From contig NZ_AP019782.1 in the NCBI RefSeq assembly GCF_019669985.1, forward strand, positions 860,501-924,500: a DNA stretch of 64,000 bases. Reading direction: 5' to 3'. Positions 27,087-40,280 of this stretch are shown piece by piece. Made by a program: the position numbers and the translations under genes. Under the pieces are notes generated by a model. That model had not been told where the DNA came from and did not search any database. It worked only from the letters and a program-made list of their open reading frames with translations. The stretch is from Methylogaea oryzae (GTDB lineage: Bacteria; Pseudomonadota; Gammaproteobacteria; Methylococcales; Methylococcaceae). The stretch's first letter is position 1, and each line of letters begins with the position of its first letter.

Positions 27087-27998
27087 ATGCGCTTTCTAGC
27101 GTCCTACGTATTAACGGGTAGGGTACAGGCCATCGGTGCCGTTTCGGCGCTGCTTGGCCTGTCGCTGGTTTTGCCGCCGGTCGGTTTGCTGAGCAGTGCG
27201 GCCGTCGCGCTGGTCACCCTCAGGTTGGGGGGGGCGGAAGGCGCTACAGTCATCGGCATTTCGGCGTTGCTGTCCGCGTTGTTGGGCGGATTTTTCGTCG
27301 GCAGTCCGGCGAGTTTCGCTTCATACGGCGCCGTTTTGTGGGTTCCCGCTTGGATCGTGGCCTACGTTTTGCGCGAACGGGTGGATCTGGCGCTGGCTTT
27401 GGAAGCGGGCGTGGTCGTGGCCGCCGCCGGGGTTGTCGGTGTGTATGTTTTTACCGATACGCCGTCCGACCTTTGGCGCGGCAGCCTGGAACTCATGTTG
27501 CGGCCATTGCTGGACAACCCGCCTCCGGGGTTTTCAGTGGAGCAGCTGCGCGAGCGGCTGGATTGGCTGGCGGGTTACATGACCGGCGTTGTCGCTGCGG
27601 GAAGCCTGTTGGGCGTCACCGCGTCGCTGTTTTTGGCGCGTTGGTGGCAGGCCCAATTGTTCAACCCCGGCGGATTCGGCCAAGAATATCTGGCGTTGCG
27701 AGGGCATAGCCCTTTGGCGCTCGGGACGATCGCCCTACTGGTTGCCGCGTTGGCCGCACAAGGCCTGGCGGCGGAAGTCGCCGGTAATCTGTTGGCGGTG
27801 GCGCTGGGCTTTTACGTCGTGGCTGGCGTGGCTGTTCTGCACAGCCTCTGTGCCGGGTTGGCGGCAAAGCGATTCTTGCTGGTCGTTTTGTATGGCGCCT
27901 TGCTGGTGGTGCCGCATGTACTGGCACCGGTGGCGTTGGCGGGGCTCGCGGACGTATGGCTCGATTTGCGCCGCTGGGGCCGGTCGGCCGGGGCTTAG
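27087..27998 (+). CDS. DUF2232 family integral membrane protein
   Basis: A 303-residue polytopic protein with about seven to eight hydrophobic segments and no soluble domain. A DUF2232 membrane protein between rpsR and rplI is a recurring arrangement in gammaproteobacteria, but its role is unknown. The ATG at 27087 is used; a TTG 24 nt upstream is possible. The Shine-Dalgarno is weak. Confidence 0.8.
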   Translation: MRFLASYVLTGRVQAIGAVSALLGLSLVLPPVGLLSSAAVALVTLRLGGAEGATVIGISALLSALLGGFFVGSPASFASYGAVLWVPAWIVAYVLRERVDLALALEAGVVVAAAGVVGVYVFTDTPSDLWRGSLELMLRPLLDNPPPGFSVEQLRERLDWLAGYMTGVVAAGSLLGVTASLFLARWWQAQLFNPGGFGQEYLALRGHSPLALGTIALLVAALAAQGLAAEVAGNLLAVALGFYVVAGVAVLHSLCAGLAAKRFLLVVLYGALLVVPHVLAPVALAGLADVWLDLRRWGRSAGA

Positions 27999-28057
27999 GC
28001 CGGGCTTAGCATTTAATCATTTTTTTGTAAGTATTCGAGAAAGGTTGAGGTATAGCG

Positions 28058-28504
28058 ATGGACGTCATTCTTCTGGAAAAAGTTGGCAAATTGGGTAATT
28101 TGGGCGACAAGGTGGCGGTGCGGGCCGGTTACGGCAGAAACTACCTGATTCCCCAGGGCAAGGCGGTGCCGGCGACGGCGACCAAGATTGCCGAATTCGA
28201 AGCACGTCGAGCGGAACTGGAAAAGGCTGCGGCCGAAGCGTTGGCCGCCGCTCAGGCGCGCGCCGAGGAAATCGGCAAATTGAGCCTGACCATCACCAGC
28301 AAGGCTGGCGACGAAGGCAAGCTGTTCGGCTCCGTGGGCACCCGCGATATCGCCGACGCGGCTAAGGCGCAGGGCATCGAGTTGGACAAGCAGCATATCC
28401 GTCTGCCCGGCGGCCCGATTCGTCAGGTCGGCGACTATCAGATCGAAGTGCACCTGCACGGCGACGTAGTGGCCAGCTTGGCTGTCAAGGTGGCGGCGGA
28501 ATAA
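28058..28504 (+). CDS. rplI: 50S ribosomal protein L9
   Basis: A 148-residue L9: N-terminal domain [17 protein letters not shown] with the [15 protein letters not shown] signature, a connecting helix (about 41-75) and a C-terminal domain. A GAGG Shine-Dalgarno is present. Confidence 0.98.
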   Translation: MDVILLEKVGKLGNLGDKVAVRAGYGRNYLIPQGKAVPATATKIAEFEARRAELEKAAAEALAAAQARAEEIGKLSLTITSKAGDEGKLFGSVGTRDIADAAKAQGIELDKQHIRLPGGPIRQVGDYQIEVHLHGDVVASLAVKVAAE

Positions 28505-28540
28505 CTCCGCGTTTCTCAACCCCTCACGGCGGAGGCGGCC

Positions 28541-29491
28541 ATGATTGTGGTAACCGGCGGTGCCGGCTTTATCGGCAGCAATCTGGTGAAGGCGCTCAAC
28601 GAGCGCGGCCGCCGTGACGTGTTGGTGGTGGATAACCTCAAGGATGGGAGAAAGTTCCGCAACTTAGTCGACTGCGATATCGCCGACTACGTGGACAAGG
28701 AAGTTTTCGCCGCCGGCCTGAGGCAGGGCGATTTTCGCCATCCCGGCATCCAGGCCGTGTTCCATCAGGGCGCCTGTTCCGCGACAACGGAGTGGGACGG
28801 GCGCTACATGATGGCGAACAACTACGAATACTCCAAGCAGCTGTTGCACTTCTGCGCGGAACACGACATTCCCTTCATCTACGCCTCCAGCGCCTCCGTC
28901 TACGGCGGCGGACGGGTGTTCGGCGAGCAGCGCGCCAACGAGGCCCCGCTCAACGTCTACGGTTATTCAAAACTACAGTTCGACCAATACGTCCGGTTGC
29001 ACCGGCCGTCCCTGCGCAACCAGGTGGTGGGCTTGCGCTACTTCAACGTTTACGGGCCGCGCGAATCGCATAAGGGTTCCATGGCCAGTGTGGCGTTCCA
29101 TATGCGCAATCAGTTGGCGGAAAGCGGCAAGGTAAGGTTGTTCCAGGGGTGCGACGGATATGGCGACGGCGAGCAGCGGCGCGATTTCGTCTACGTGGAC
29201 GATGTGGTCGCGGTGAACCTGTGGTTTTTGGATAACCCGACGGCCAACGGCATCTTCAACGTGGGGACCGGCCGCAGCCAGCCCTTCAACGACGTGGCCC
29301 GCGCCGTTGTCGCCTACCATGGCCGGGGAGAGATCGAGTACATCCCGTTTCCCGAGCATCTGAAAGGTTGCTACCAAAGCTTCACCGAGGCCGACCTCGA
29401 GGCGCTGCGCGCCGCCGGTTGCGATGTGGCATTTAAAACCGTGGAGGAGGGCGTGGCTCTCTACATGGACTGGCTAGCGCGGAATGCCTGA
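28541..29491 (+). CDS. hldD: ADP-L-glycero-D-manno-heptose 6-epimerase
   Basis: A 316-residue extended SDR making the heptose precursor of the LPS inner core. Rossmann motif GGAGFIGS (6-13), serines in YASSASVYG, and the catalytic pair Y140/K144 (YGYSK) are intact. Family-specific segments such as [16 protein letters not shown] are present. It is followed 14 nt later by waaA, forming an LPS-core pair. Confidence 0.97.
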   Translation: MIVVTGGAGFIGSNLVKALNERGRRDVLVVDNLKDGRKFRNLVDCDIADYVDKEVFAAGLRQGDFRHPGIQAVFHQGACSATTEWDGRYMMANNYEYSKQLLHFCAEHDIPFIYASSASVYGGGRVFGEQRANEAPLNVYGYSKLQFDQYVRLHRPSLRNQVVGLRYFNVYGPRESHKGSMASVAFHMRNQLAESGKVRLFQGCDGYGDGEQRRDFVYVDDVVAVNLWFLDNPTANGIFNVGTGRSQPFNDVARAVVAYHGRGEIEYIPFPEHLKGCYQSFTEADLEALRAAGCDVAFKTVEEGVALYMDWLARNA

Positions 29492-29505
29492 GCGGCGGTG
29501 TTAGC

Positions 29506-30771
29506 GTGCGCTTGATCTATACGGCGCTGTTTTACCTCGCGACGCCGCTGTTAATCCTTCGCCTTTGGCTGAAGGGCCGCGCCAATCCCGCCTATCGCCA
29601 GCGCTGGCGCGAACGTTTCGCCTTGCAGGATTTCTCTTCGGCGGTCCAAGGCTGCGTTTGGCTGCACGCCGTCTCGGTGGGGGAGGCGGAAGCCGCGGCG
29701 CCTTTGGTGCAGGCGTGGCGCGTCAGCCATCCGGACCTGCCGATATTGGTGACCACCACCACCCCCACGGGTTCGGCGCGCGTGGCGGCCTTGTTCGGCG
29801 ACGGCGTGCAGCACGTTTATCTGCCTTACGATTTGCCGGATGCGCTGGGGCGCTTCCTCGGCGGTTACCGCCCGCGTTTGGCGGTTTTCATGGAAACCGA
29901 AATTTGGCCCAATTTGTTCGCGGCTTGCGCGGCGCATCAGGTTCCGCTGGCGATCGTCAACGCGCGCTTGTCGGAGCGTTCGTGCCGTGGCTATTCCCGG
30001 ATAAGGAATGTTATGGCGCGCACCATGGGCGCGGTGGCGGCGGTGGCGGCGCAGACGGCGGAAGACGCGGCCCGTTTCGCCAGCCTGGGCGTGCCGGAGC
30101 ACCGTCTGCATGTCCTTGGCAATCTCAAATTCGACCGTGCATCGCCGCCGGGGTTGGCGGATCAAGGGCGGGCCTTGCGGGCTGAGCTGCTGGGCGATCG
30201 GCCGGTTTGGATCGCCGCCAGCACCCATGAAGGCGAAGAAGAACAGGTGTTGGCCGCCCATGAGCGACTGTTGGCGGAGTTCCCGGACGCGCTGTTGGTG
30301 CTGGCCCCCAGGCATCCGGAGCGGTGCGTTAAGGTAAAAGCGCTGCTGGCGGGGCGCGGCCACGATTATGTCAGCCGCAGCGAGGCCAGGGCGTGCGACC
30401 CCGGTTGCCGGGTGTTCCTGTTGGACACCTTGGGGGAGCTGAATTTGTTCTACGCGACGGCCGACGTGGCTTTTGTCGGCGGCAGCCTGGCGCCCACGGG
30501 CGGCCATAATGTGTTGGAACCGGCTACGCTGGGCGTGCCGGTATTGTTCGGCCCGCATATGTTCAATTTCAAGGACATCGCCGGCCGGCTGTTGCAGGCG
30601 CGTGGCGCCATCCAGGTGGAAGATGGTTCCCAGTTGGCCGAGCGGGTCGGCCAGTTGTTGCGGGATGCGTCTGCGCGGGCCGCTCTGGGCGAGACGGCGC
30701 GGTCGTTCGTGGCGCAAAATCGCGGCGCGTTGGCGCGCCATATCACATTGCTGGAACGATGGCTTGTGTGA
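29506..30771 (+). CDS. waaA: 3-deoxy-D-manno-octulosonic acid (Kdo) transferase
   Basis: A 421-residue inner-membrane-anchored GT-B enzyme attaching Kdo to lipid A precursor. It has an N-terminal hydrophobic anchor (about 4-20), the HAVSVGEAEA block with the proposed catalytic glutamate, ETEIWPN, and the C-terminal FVGGSLAPTGGHNVLEPA donor-site motif. The start is GTG at 29506. It follows hldD closely. Confidence 0.96.
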   Translation: MRLIYTALFYLATPLLILRLWLKGRANPAYRQRWRERFALQDFSSAVQGCVWLHAVSVGEAEAAAPLVQAWRVSHPDLPILVTTTTPTGSARVAALFGDGVQHVYLPYDLPDALGRFLGGYRPRLAVFMETEIWPNLFAACAAHQVPLAIVNARLSERSCRGYSRIRNVMARTMGAVAAVAAQTAEDAARFASLGVPEHRLHVLGNLKFDRASPPGLADQGRALRAELLGDRPVWIAASTHEGEEEQVLAAHERLLAEFPDALLVLAPRHPERCVKVKALLAGRGHDYVSRSEARACDPGCRVFLLDTLGELNLFYATADVAFVGGSLAPTGGHNVLEPATLGVPVLFGPHMFNFKDIAGRLLQARGAIQVEDGSQLAERVGQLLRDASARAALGETARSFVAQNRGALARHITLLERWLV

Positions 30772-30788
30772 ACGCCAAACGACTTTCG

Positions 30789-30817
30789 TTGATTTGGCCT
30801 CTGTAAGCCGTTACTAT
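30789..30817 (+). promoter_or_regulatory. putative sigma-70 promoter of tpiA-secG-tRNA-Leu
   Basis: TTGATT (30789-30794) and TACTAT (30812-30817) are 17 bp apart, in the only AT-rich stretch between waaA and tpiA. Each hexamer matches the consensus at 4 of 6 positions, with ideal spacing. Confidence 0.5.
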
Positions 30818-30849
30818 TTTTTGTTATTTTCAAACCGAGGGCATTAACA

Positions 30850-31602
30850 ATGCGGCGTCCGATTGTAGTTGGTAACTGGAAAATGAACGGTACGCGTGAC
30901 AGCGTCCGCGCTCTGCTGGGGGCCTTGAAGGCCGGTCTGAATGCACAGACGCCCTGCGATGTCGCCGTATGCCCCTCGTTCATCTTCCTGCCGGAAGCGG
31001 CCGATCTGCTGGCCGGCAGCACCATCCAGCTGGGTTCCCAGAACGTCGCCAATAAGGCCGAAGGCGCCTACACCGGCGAGGTATCGCCTGCCATGCTGCG
31101 CGAGTTCGGCTGCGGATACGCTATCGTCGGCCACTCCGAGCGCCGAGTGGTTTACGGCGAAACCGACGAATTGGTGGCCGCCCGCTACGAACAAGCCATC
31201 GCCGGCGGCGTGACGCCGATTCTGTGCGTGGGCGAAACGCTGGAACAGCGCGAAAACGACGAAACCTACGCCGTGCTGGACACCCAGCTGGATGCCGTTA
31301 TCAACCGTTGCGGCGTCGCCAGTTTGGCGAAGGCCATCATCGCTTACGAACCGGTTTGGGCTATCGGCACCGGCCGTACCGCCACCGGCGAGCAGGCTCA
31401 GGATGCCCACGCCTATATTCGTGCCCGCATCGCCAAGCAGGACGCCAATGTGGCGGCCGGGGTGCGTATCCTGTACGGCGGCAGCGTCAAAGCGGACAAT
31501 GCCGTTGAATTGTTCGGTAAACCGGATATCGACGGTGGATTGATCGGCGGCGCTTCCTTGGACGCAAACTCTTTTATTTCCATCTGCAACGCGGCAGGGT
31601 AA
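30850..31602 (+). CDS. tpiA: triosephosphate isomerase
   Basis: A 250-residue TIM-barrel glycolytic enzyme. Catalytic residues are lysine 11 (GNWKMN), histidine 95 (GHSERR) and glutamate 167 (YEPVWAIGTG). The phosphate-binding YGGSVK loop is near the C-terminus. secG follows after 4 nt. Confidence 0.98.
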   Translation: MRRPIVVGNWKMNGTRDSVRALLGALKAGLNAQTPCDVAVCPSFIFLPEAADLLAGSTIQLGSQNVANKAEGAYTGEVSPAMLREFGCGYAIVGHSERRVVYGETDELVAARYEQAIAGGVTPILCVGETLEQRENDETYAVLDTQLDAVINRCGVASLAKAIIAYEPVWAIGTGRTATGEQAQDAHAYIRARIAKQDANVAAGVRILYGGSVKADNAVELFGKPDIDGGLIGGASLDANSFISICNAAG

Positions 31603-31606
31603 CTCC

Positions 31607-31948
31607 ATGTATCAGGTAATCACCATTATTCACGTGTTGATCGCCATGGCCATTGTCGGCCTGGTGCTCATCCAGAAAGGCAAAGGCGCCGAAGCCGGCG
31701 CGGGCGGCTTCGGCGGCGGTTCGGCGGCTTCGGTTTTCGGCGCGCGGGGCTCTGCGTCCTTCCTGAGCCGCACCACGTCGTTGCTGGCGGTAATCTTCTT
31801 TTCCACGAGTCTGCTGCTTGCCTATCTTGGCTCCAGACAGGATAATAAGCAGGATATCATGGACGCTCCCGCCGCGGTGCAGGGCGGTGATCTTCCCCAA
31901 GTGAAGCAGGATTTGCCGGAACCGGCCAAGCCGGCGACCGGGAAGTAA
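31607..31948 (+). CDS. secG: preprotein translocase subunit SecG
   Basis: A 113-residue inner-membrane protein with two membrane helices (about 3-24 and 54-72). The signature LVLIQKGKGAEAGAGGFGGG and FGARGS loop lie between them. It is a component of SecYEG. It lies between tpiA and tRNA-Leu, a classic gammaproteobacterial order. Confidence 0.97.
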   Translation: MYQVITIIHVLIAMAIVGLVLIQKGKGAEAGAGGFGGGSAASVFGARGSASFLSRTTSLLAVIFFSTSLLLAYLGSRQDNKQDIMDAPAAVQGGDLPQVKQDLPEPAKPATGK

Positions 31949-31995
31949 CCCCGCTTCAGGCGAAGCGCTGGAGTTATTCCAAACTGAGCATATTC

Positions 31996-32080
31996 GCCGA
32001 TGTGGTGAAATTGGTAGACACGCCATCTTGAGGGGGTGGTGACGCAAGTCGTGTCGGTTCAAATCCGACCATCGGCACCA
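31996..32080 (+). tRNA. tRNA-Leu (anticodon GAG)
   Basis: An 85-nt class II tRNA. The acceptor stem GCCGATG pairs with CATCGGC, the D-loop contains AAATTGGTAGACA, and the anticodon loop TTGAGGG reads GAG (32030-32032) on a CCATC/GGTGG stem. It has a long variable arm, a GGTTCAAATCC T-arm and an encoded CCA end. It resembles E. coli leuU, which also follows secG. Confidence 0.97.
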
Positions 32081-32109
32081 ATTACGCTTCCGATTTTCGC
32101 AGGAAGCTA

Positions 32110-32146
32110 AAAAAGCCCGCAACGTCCCAGACGCTGCGGGCTTTTT
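32110..32146. terminator. bidirectional Rho-independent terminator
   Basis: AAAAAGCCCGCA (32110-32121) pairs with TGCGGGCTTTTT (32135-32146) around a 13-nt loop, giving A- and T-tracts on both flanks. It can end both the tRNA-Leu transcript and the convergent small-protein gene. Confidence 0.88.
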
Positions 32147-32164
32147 GCTGTCGGCGGCCTTTCG

Positions 32165-32482
32165 CTATTTGGCCAATTGGCTGTCGTGCACCGCGCGCTG
32201 GCTTAGCTCGTGGGCCTGCATGGCGGCTTTGCCGGCTTCGATGGCGTGCTGGCTGGTGGGGGAGTGTTCCGCCTGGCGGTGGTGTTCCGCAGCGGCTCGG
32301 TGCAACTTGGCGGCTTCTTCGTGCAGTTTGGCGGCCTCTTCGTTGGCGCGGGCGGCGGCTTCGTGCCCGTGGGCGGTGATTTCTTCCCGCGCGGCAGCGT
32401 TTTGCAGTTGGGCGGACAGTGCCGCCGGTGTCCAAACCAGTGCGGCGGCGATGGCGGCGATTTTGACGACTTGCTGTGTCAT
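32165..32482 (-). CDS. small exported Ala/His/Glu-rich helical protein
   Basis: A 105-residue protein with a clear signal peptide (about 1-24, ending at LSA-Q), followed by a single predicted amphipathic helix rich in Ala, His, Glu and Lys (for example AAKLHEEAAKLHRAAAEHH). Seven or more histidines recur every few residues, so metal binding is conceivable but unproven. No family was recognised. A strong GAGGAG precedes the ATG at 32482. It is monocistronic and backs onto the bidirectional terminator. Confidence 0.65.
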   Translation of the reverse strand: MTQQVVKIAAIAAALVWTPAALSAQLQNAAAREEITAHGHEAAARANEEAAKLHEEAAKLHRAAAEHHRQAEHSPTSQHAIEAGKAAMQAHELSQRAVHDSQLAK

Positions 32483-32650
32483 GGCTGTTTCTCCTCGGTG
32501 GTGAGCTTGGGATCGGCGTTGCGTGATGAGTGTCGTTGCCGTGAGGGCAGGGCCGGTGAATCGCACCCTTCGCGGTTCCAGCGGCCTGAACGTTTCCGTG
32601 ACGACCCGATGGCGTCGATGCGGTTCACTATGGCTTGCCCCATCCTGTGG

Positions 32651-34039
<1,389 letters not shown>

Positions 34040-34071
34040 TTAATCCGCTGAGCGGTCTTCGTCTTAGCCTT

Positions 34072-36588
<2,517 letters not shown>

Positions 36589-36637
36589 CTATATTGAGCG
36601 CTAGTGCTAACCGGGAAATTCCCAAGGTGTTTTGGTA

Positions 36638-36958
36638 ATGTCGGCGGACGGTAAAGACGATAGGGACGGTGGCCTGGCGGTCGATGAGGCCAAGCCGAAG
36701 CTGAAGCGGCCACCGCTGTTCAAAGTGGTTTTGTTGAACGACGATTTCACTCCCATGGATTTCGTCGTCGAAGTGCTCAAGTCGTTTTTCGGCATGGGCG
36801 ACGAACAAGCCACTCAGGTGATGTTGCACGTGCATACCCGCGGCGTCGGCGTGTGCGGCGTGTTTACCAGGGACGTGGCAGAGACCAAAGTTCGCTTGGT
36901 TAACACGTATTCGCGCGAGCATCAGCATCCGTTGCTGTGCGCGATGGAAGAGGCCTAA
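36638..36958 (+). CDS. clpS: ATP-dependent Clp protease adaptor ClpS
   Basis: A 106-residue N-recognin that delivers Leu/Phe/Trp/Tyr N-degron substrates to ClpAP. The core motif [16 protein letters not shown] and the late CAMEEA match the family, with the usual disordered acidic N-terminus. The ATG at 36638 has AAGGTG upstream. clpA follows after 17 nt. A perfect 11-bp palindrome GGGAAATTCCC lies at 36613-36623. Confidence 0.96.
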   Translation: MSADGKDDRDGGLAVDEAKPKLKRPPLFKVVLLNDDFTPMDFVVEVLKSFFGMGDEQATQVMLHVHTRGVGVCGVFTRDVAETKVRLVNTYSREHQHPLLCAMEEA

Positions 36959-36975
36959 GCCGTGAGCGTAAGACT

Positions 36976-39258
36976 ATGTTGAGCAAAGAGCTGGAGCATT
37001 CCCTGAATTCGGCGTTTCGCAACGCCTACATGCACAAGCACGAGTTCGTCACCGTGGAGCATTTGCTGCTCGCCATGCTGGACGATCCCACCGGTTCCGG
37101 TATCCTGCGCGCCTGCGGCGTCAACTTGGAGCGCTTGCGCAAGGAGTTGGACGATTTCATCGCCGACACCATGCCCACCATTCCGGCCGGGGTGACGCGG
37201 GAAACGCAGCCCACTTTGGGCTTCCAGCGCGTTTTGCAGCGAGCCGTGTTCAACGTGCAGGCTTCCGGCAAGAAGGAAGTGACCGGCGCCAATATCCTGG
37301 TGGCGATTTTCGGCGAGCAGGATTCCCACGCGGTCTATTTGCTCGGCCAGGAGGACGTCACCCGCCTGGATGTGGTCAACTACATTTCCCACGGCATTTC
37401 CAAGACCCGGGACGAGGCCGAGAGCGGCGGAGCGTCTCCCCGCAGCCAGCCGGGTTCCGAATGGGAAGCGGGAGAAGGCGGCGCGGCGGAAAATCCGCTG
37501 TCCAAATACGCCACCAATCTCAACGAAGAAGCCAGCCAGGGACGCATCGATCCGCTCATCGGCCGCCAGGAGGAAGTGGAGCGCACCATCCAGATATTGT
37601 GCCGGCGGCGCAAGAACAATCCTTTGCTGGTGGGCGACGCCGGCGTGGGGAAAACGGCCATCGCCGAAGGCTTGGCGAAGAAAATCGTCGAAGGCGAAGT
37701 GCCGGAGGTGCTGCTCAGCGCGGTGATTTACGCGCTGGATTTGGGCAGCCTGGTGGCCGGCACCAAATACCGCGGCGATTTCGAGAAGCGCCTCAAGGCT
37801 TTGCTGGCGCAACTGAAGAAAGAGCCCAACTCCATCCTCTTCATCGACGAAATCCACACCATCATCGGTGCCGGTTCCGCTTCCGGCGGCGTCATGGATG
37901 CTTCCAACCTCATCAAGCCGGTGTTGGCTTCCGGCGACCTGCGCTGCATCGGTTCCACCACTTACCAGGAATATCGCGGCATTTTCGAGAAGGATCGGGC
38001 GCTGGCGCGCCGTTTCCAGAAAGTGGACGTGAACGAGCCCAGCATCGACGACACGTTCCAGATACTGAAGGGGCTCAAATCCCGTTTCGAAGCCCACCAC
38101 CACGTTAAGTACACGGTGGCGGCCCTGCGCAGTGCGGCGGAATTGTCCGGCCGCTACATCAACGACCGCCATTTGCCGGACAAGGCCATCGACGTGATCG
38201 ACGAAGCGGGCGCCAGCCAGCACCTGCTGCCGGCGTCCAAACGCCGCAAGGTGATCGGCGCGGCCGATATCGAACAGGTGGTGGCCAAGATCGCCCGCAT
38301 TCCGCCCAAGAGCGTGTCGTCCAACGACAAGGACAAGCTGCGCGACCTGGAGCGCAATTTGAAAATGCTGGTGTTCGGGCAGGACGAGGCGATCGGCGCT
38401 TTGGCCTCGGCCATCAAACTGGCCCGCGCCGGCCTGCGGGAAGGCGACAAGCCCATCGGCTGTTTCCTGTTCGCCGGCCCCACCGGCGTCGGCAAGACCG
38501 AGGTGACGCGCCAACTGGCCAAGGTGATGGGCATCGACCTAATCCGCTTCGACATGTCCGAATACATGGAGCGCCACACCGTGTCGCGCCTGATCGGCGC
38601 GCCGCCGGGCTATGTGGGCTTCGACCAGGGCGGCTTGCTCACGGAGGAGATCAACAAGCGTCCCCACGCGGTGTTGTTGCTGGACGAAATCGAAAAAGCC
38701 CACGGCGACGTGTTCAACCTGTTGCTGCAGGTGATGGACCACGGCACGCTAACCGACAACAACGGCCGCAAGGCGGATTTCCGCAACGTCATCCTGGTGA
38801 TGACCACCAACGCCGGTGCCGGCGAGGGTAACCGGGCCTCCATCGGCTTCACGCGCCAGGACCACGCCACGGACAGCATGAAAGCCATCGAGAAGCTGTT
38901 CTCGCCGGAATTCCGCAACCGCTTGGATTCGGTCATCCAATTCAAGCCGCTGGACTTCGAGGTGATCGGCCAAGTGGTGGACAAGTTCATGTTCGAACTG
39001 GAAACCCAGCTGGCGGAACGGGGCGTATTCCTGGTACTGGAGCCGGAGGCGCGCGCTTGGCTGGCCGAGCGCGGCTACGATCCGCAAATGGGCGCGCGGC
39101 CCATGGCGCGGGTCATTCAGGAAAACATCAAAAAGCCTCTGGCCGAAGAACTGCTGTTCGGGCGCTTGGCCGGCGGCGGGCGGCTGCGGATATACGTGGA
39201 CGACGACGCGCTGGCGTTTGCGATCGAAGCCAGCCAAGAGCGCGCCGTTCCGGCGTAG
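36976..39258 (+). CDS. clpA: ATP-dependent Clp protease ATP-binding subunit ClpA
   Basis: A 760-residue Hsp100 unfoldase. It has an N-terminal ClpN repeat domain (1-145), AAA-1 with Walker A GDAGVGKT near residue 220 and AAA-2 with GPTGVGKT near residue 501. The ClpP-docking IG(F/L)-loop appears as SIGFTRQ. Two upstream in-frame codons overlapping clpS were rejected in favour of the ATG that begins MLSKELEHSL, the family N-terminus. Confidence 0.97.
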   Translation: MLSKELEHSLNSAFRNAYMHKHEFVTVEHLLLAMLDDPTGSGILRACGVNLERLRKELDDFIADTMPTIPAGVTRETQPTLGFQRVLQRAVFNVQASGKKEVTGANILVAIFGEQDSHAVYLLGQEDVTRLDVVNYISHGISKTRDEAESGGASPRSQPGSEWEAGEGGAAENPLSKYATNLNEEASQGRIDPLIGRQEEVERTIQILCRRRKNNPLLVGDAGVGKTAIAEGLAKKIVEGEVPEVLLSAVIYALDLGSLVAGTKYRGDFEKRLKALLAQLKKEPNSILFIDEIHTIIGAGSASGGVMDASNLIKPVLASGDLRCIGSTTYQEYRGIFEKDRALARRFQKVDVNEPSIDDTFQILKGLKSRFEAHHHVKYTVAALRSAAELSGRYINDRHLPDKAIDVIDEAGASQHLLPASKRRKVIGAADIEQVVAKIARIPPKSVSSNDKDKLRDLERNLKMLVFGQDEAIGALASAIKLARAGLREGDKPIGCFLFAGPTGVGKTEVTRQLAKVMGIDLIRFDMSEYMERHTVSRLIGAPPGYVGFDQGGLLTEEINKRPHAVLLLDEIEKAHGDVFNLLLQVMDHGTLTDNNGRKADFRNVILVMTTNAGAGEGNRASIGFTRQDHATDSMKAIEKLFSPEFRNRLDSVIQFKPLDFEVIGQVVDKFMFELETQLAERGVFLVLEPEARAWLAERGYDPQMGARPMARVIQENIKKPLAEELLFGRLAGGGRLRIYVDDDALAFAIEASQERAVPA

Positions 39259-39268
39259 CGGGGCAGAG

Positions 39269-39487
39269 TTACTTGAGGCGGAAAGTGATGCGGCCTTTGG
39301 TGAGGTCGTAAGGCGTCATTTCGACCTTGACGCGGTCCCCGTTGAGGATGCGGATATAGTTTTTGCGCATTTTGCCGGAAATGTGGGCCGTAATGACGTG
39401 GCCGTTGTCCAGTTCGACGCGGAAAGTGGTGTTGGGAAGGGCTTCGACAATCTTGCCCTCCATTTCGATGACGTCTTCTTTCGCCAT
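39269..39487 (-). CDS. infA: translation initiation factor IF-1
   Basis: A 72-residue OB-fold protein ([20 protein letters not shown] through [12 protein letters not shown]), of exact family length. The ATG at 39487 is used rather than one 18 nt upstream. It converges on clpA with 10 nt between the stops, a standard clpA-infA-aat neighbourhood. Confidence 0.97.
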   Translation of the reverse strand: MAKEDVIEMEGKIVEALPNTTFRVELDNGHVITAHISGKMRKNYIRILNGDRVKVEMTPYDLTKGRITFRLK

Positions 39488-39523
39488 AAAGCGGTGTGGT
39501 TCCACAGGGTTAAAACTCCCCGT

Positions 39524-39532
39524 ACTATACCA
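39524..39532 (-). promoter_or_regulatory. extended -10 promoter for infA
   Basis: On the minus strand TGGTATAGT forms an extended -10 element (TGn followed by TATAGT) about 37-45 nt before the infA ATG, overlapping the end of bpt. No -35 is obvious, as expected for extended -10 promoters. Confidence 0.42.
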
Positions 39533-40280
39533 CAGTGCGCGTAAATTCCGCCTGCGTCGCTGCGCCGCCCTGCCGCTGGGAGGGGTTCACGGCCAGCCAG
39601 CGTCCGTTTCGATAGATTTCAAACGGCCTGTAGCGGCTTTTGTAAGCCATTTTTCTGCATTCCTCGATCCAATATCCCAGGTACAGATAGTCCAGCCCCA
39701 AGGCGTGGGCCTGGGCGATTTGCCACAACACGGCGTAAGCGCCGAGGCCGCGCCGCTCCAGCTCGGGTTCGTAGAAGGTGTAGACGGCGGACAAGCCGTC
39801 CGTCAATAAATCCACCACGGCGACCGCCGCCAGGCGGCCCTGGTCGCGGAATTCTACGAAATAGGTATCGCACCAGTCGTTGGCGAGAAATTCGATGTAA
39901 CTTTCCGGGGTGGTGTCGGCCATTTGGCCGTCCGGGTGGCGCCAGCCGAGATAACGCCGGTAGAGCCTGTAGTGTTCCTGGTTGAATTCCGCCGGCAGCG
40001 GCGTTGCGCTTAAATCCGCGTTGTCCTTGACGCAGCGCCGTTGCGCGCGGTTCGGCCGAAAAGCCGCCACCGGCACTCGTAGCGCGATGCAGGCGGAACA
40101 GCCATGGCAGTGGGGGCGGTAGACCAGATCGCCGGAACGGCGGAAGCCGTGTTTCACCAGTTGGCTGTATAAGTTGCCGTCCATGGGGCGCTCCGGCGTG
40201 GCGACCAGCGAGCGGGCCCGCCGTTCCGGCAAATAGGAGCAGTCGTGCTCAGCGGAGAGCAGCAGCGGCAGGCCGGTCAT
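39525..40280 (-). CDS. bpt: aspartate/glutamate leucyltransferase (arginyltransferase family)
   Basis: A 251-residue enzyme that adds leucine to proteins with N-terminal Asp or Glu, creating N-degrons for ClpS-ClpAP. The Cys cluster ([16 protein letters not shown]) and the C-terminal [18 protein letters not shown] motif are characteristic. Its start lies 32 nt inside the 3' end of aat, an unusually long overlap, but the N-terminus ([18 protein letters not shown]) matches the family. Confidence 0.95.
   Translation of the reverse strand: MTGLPLLLSAEHDCSYLPERRARSLVATPERPMDGNLYSQLVKHGFRRSGDLVYRPHCHGCSACIALRVPVAAFRPNRAQRRCVKDNADLSATPLPAEFNQEHYRLYRRYLGWRHPDGQMADTTPESYIEFLANDWCDTYFVEFRDQGRLAAVAVVDLLTDGLSAVYTFYEPELERRGLGAYAVLWQIAQAHALGLDYLYLGYWIEECRKMAYKSRYRPFEIYRNGRWLAVNPSQRQGGAATQAEFTRTVV

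Noticed and set aside
36613-36623. Perfect palindrome GGGAAATTCCC just before clpS as an operator
   Set aside because: Single short palindrome with no matching second site or known regulator; noted in the clpS entry but not called as a site.
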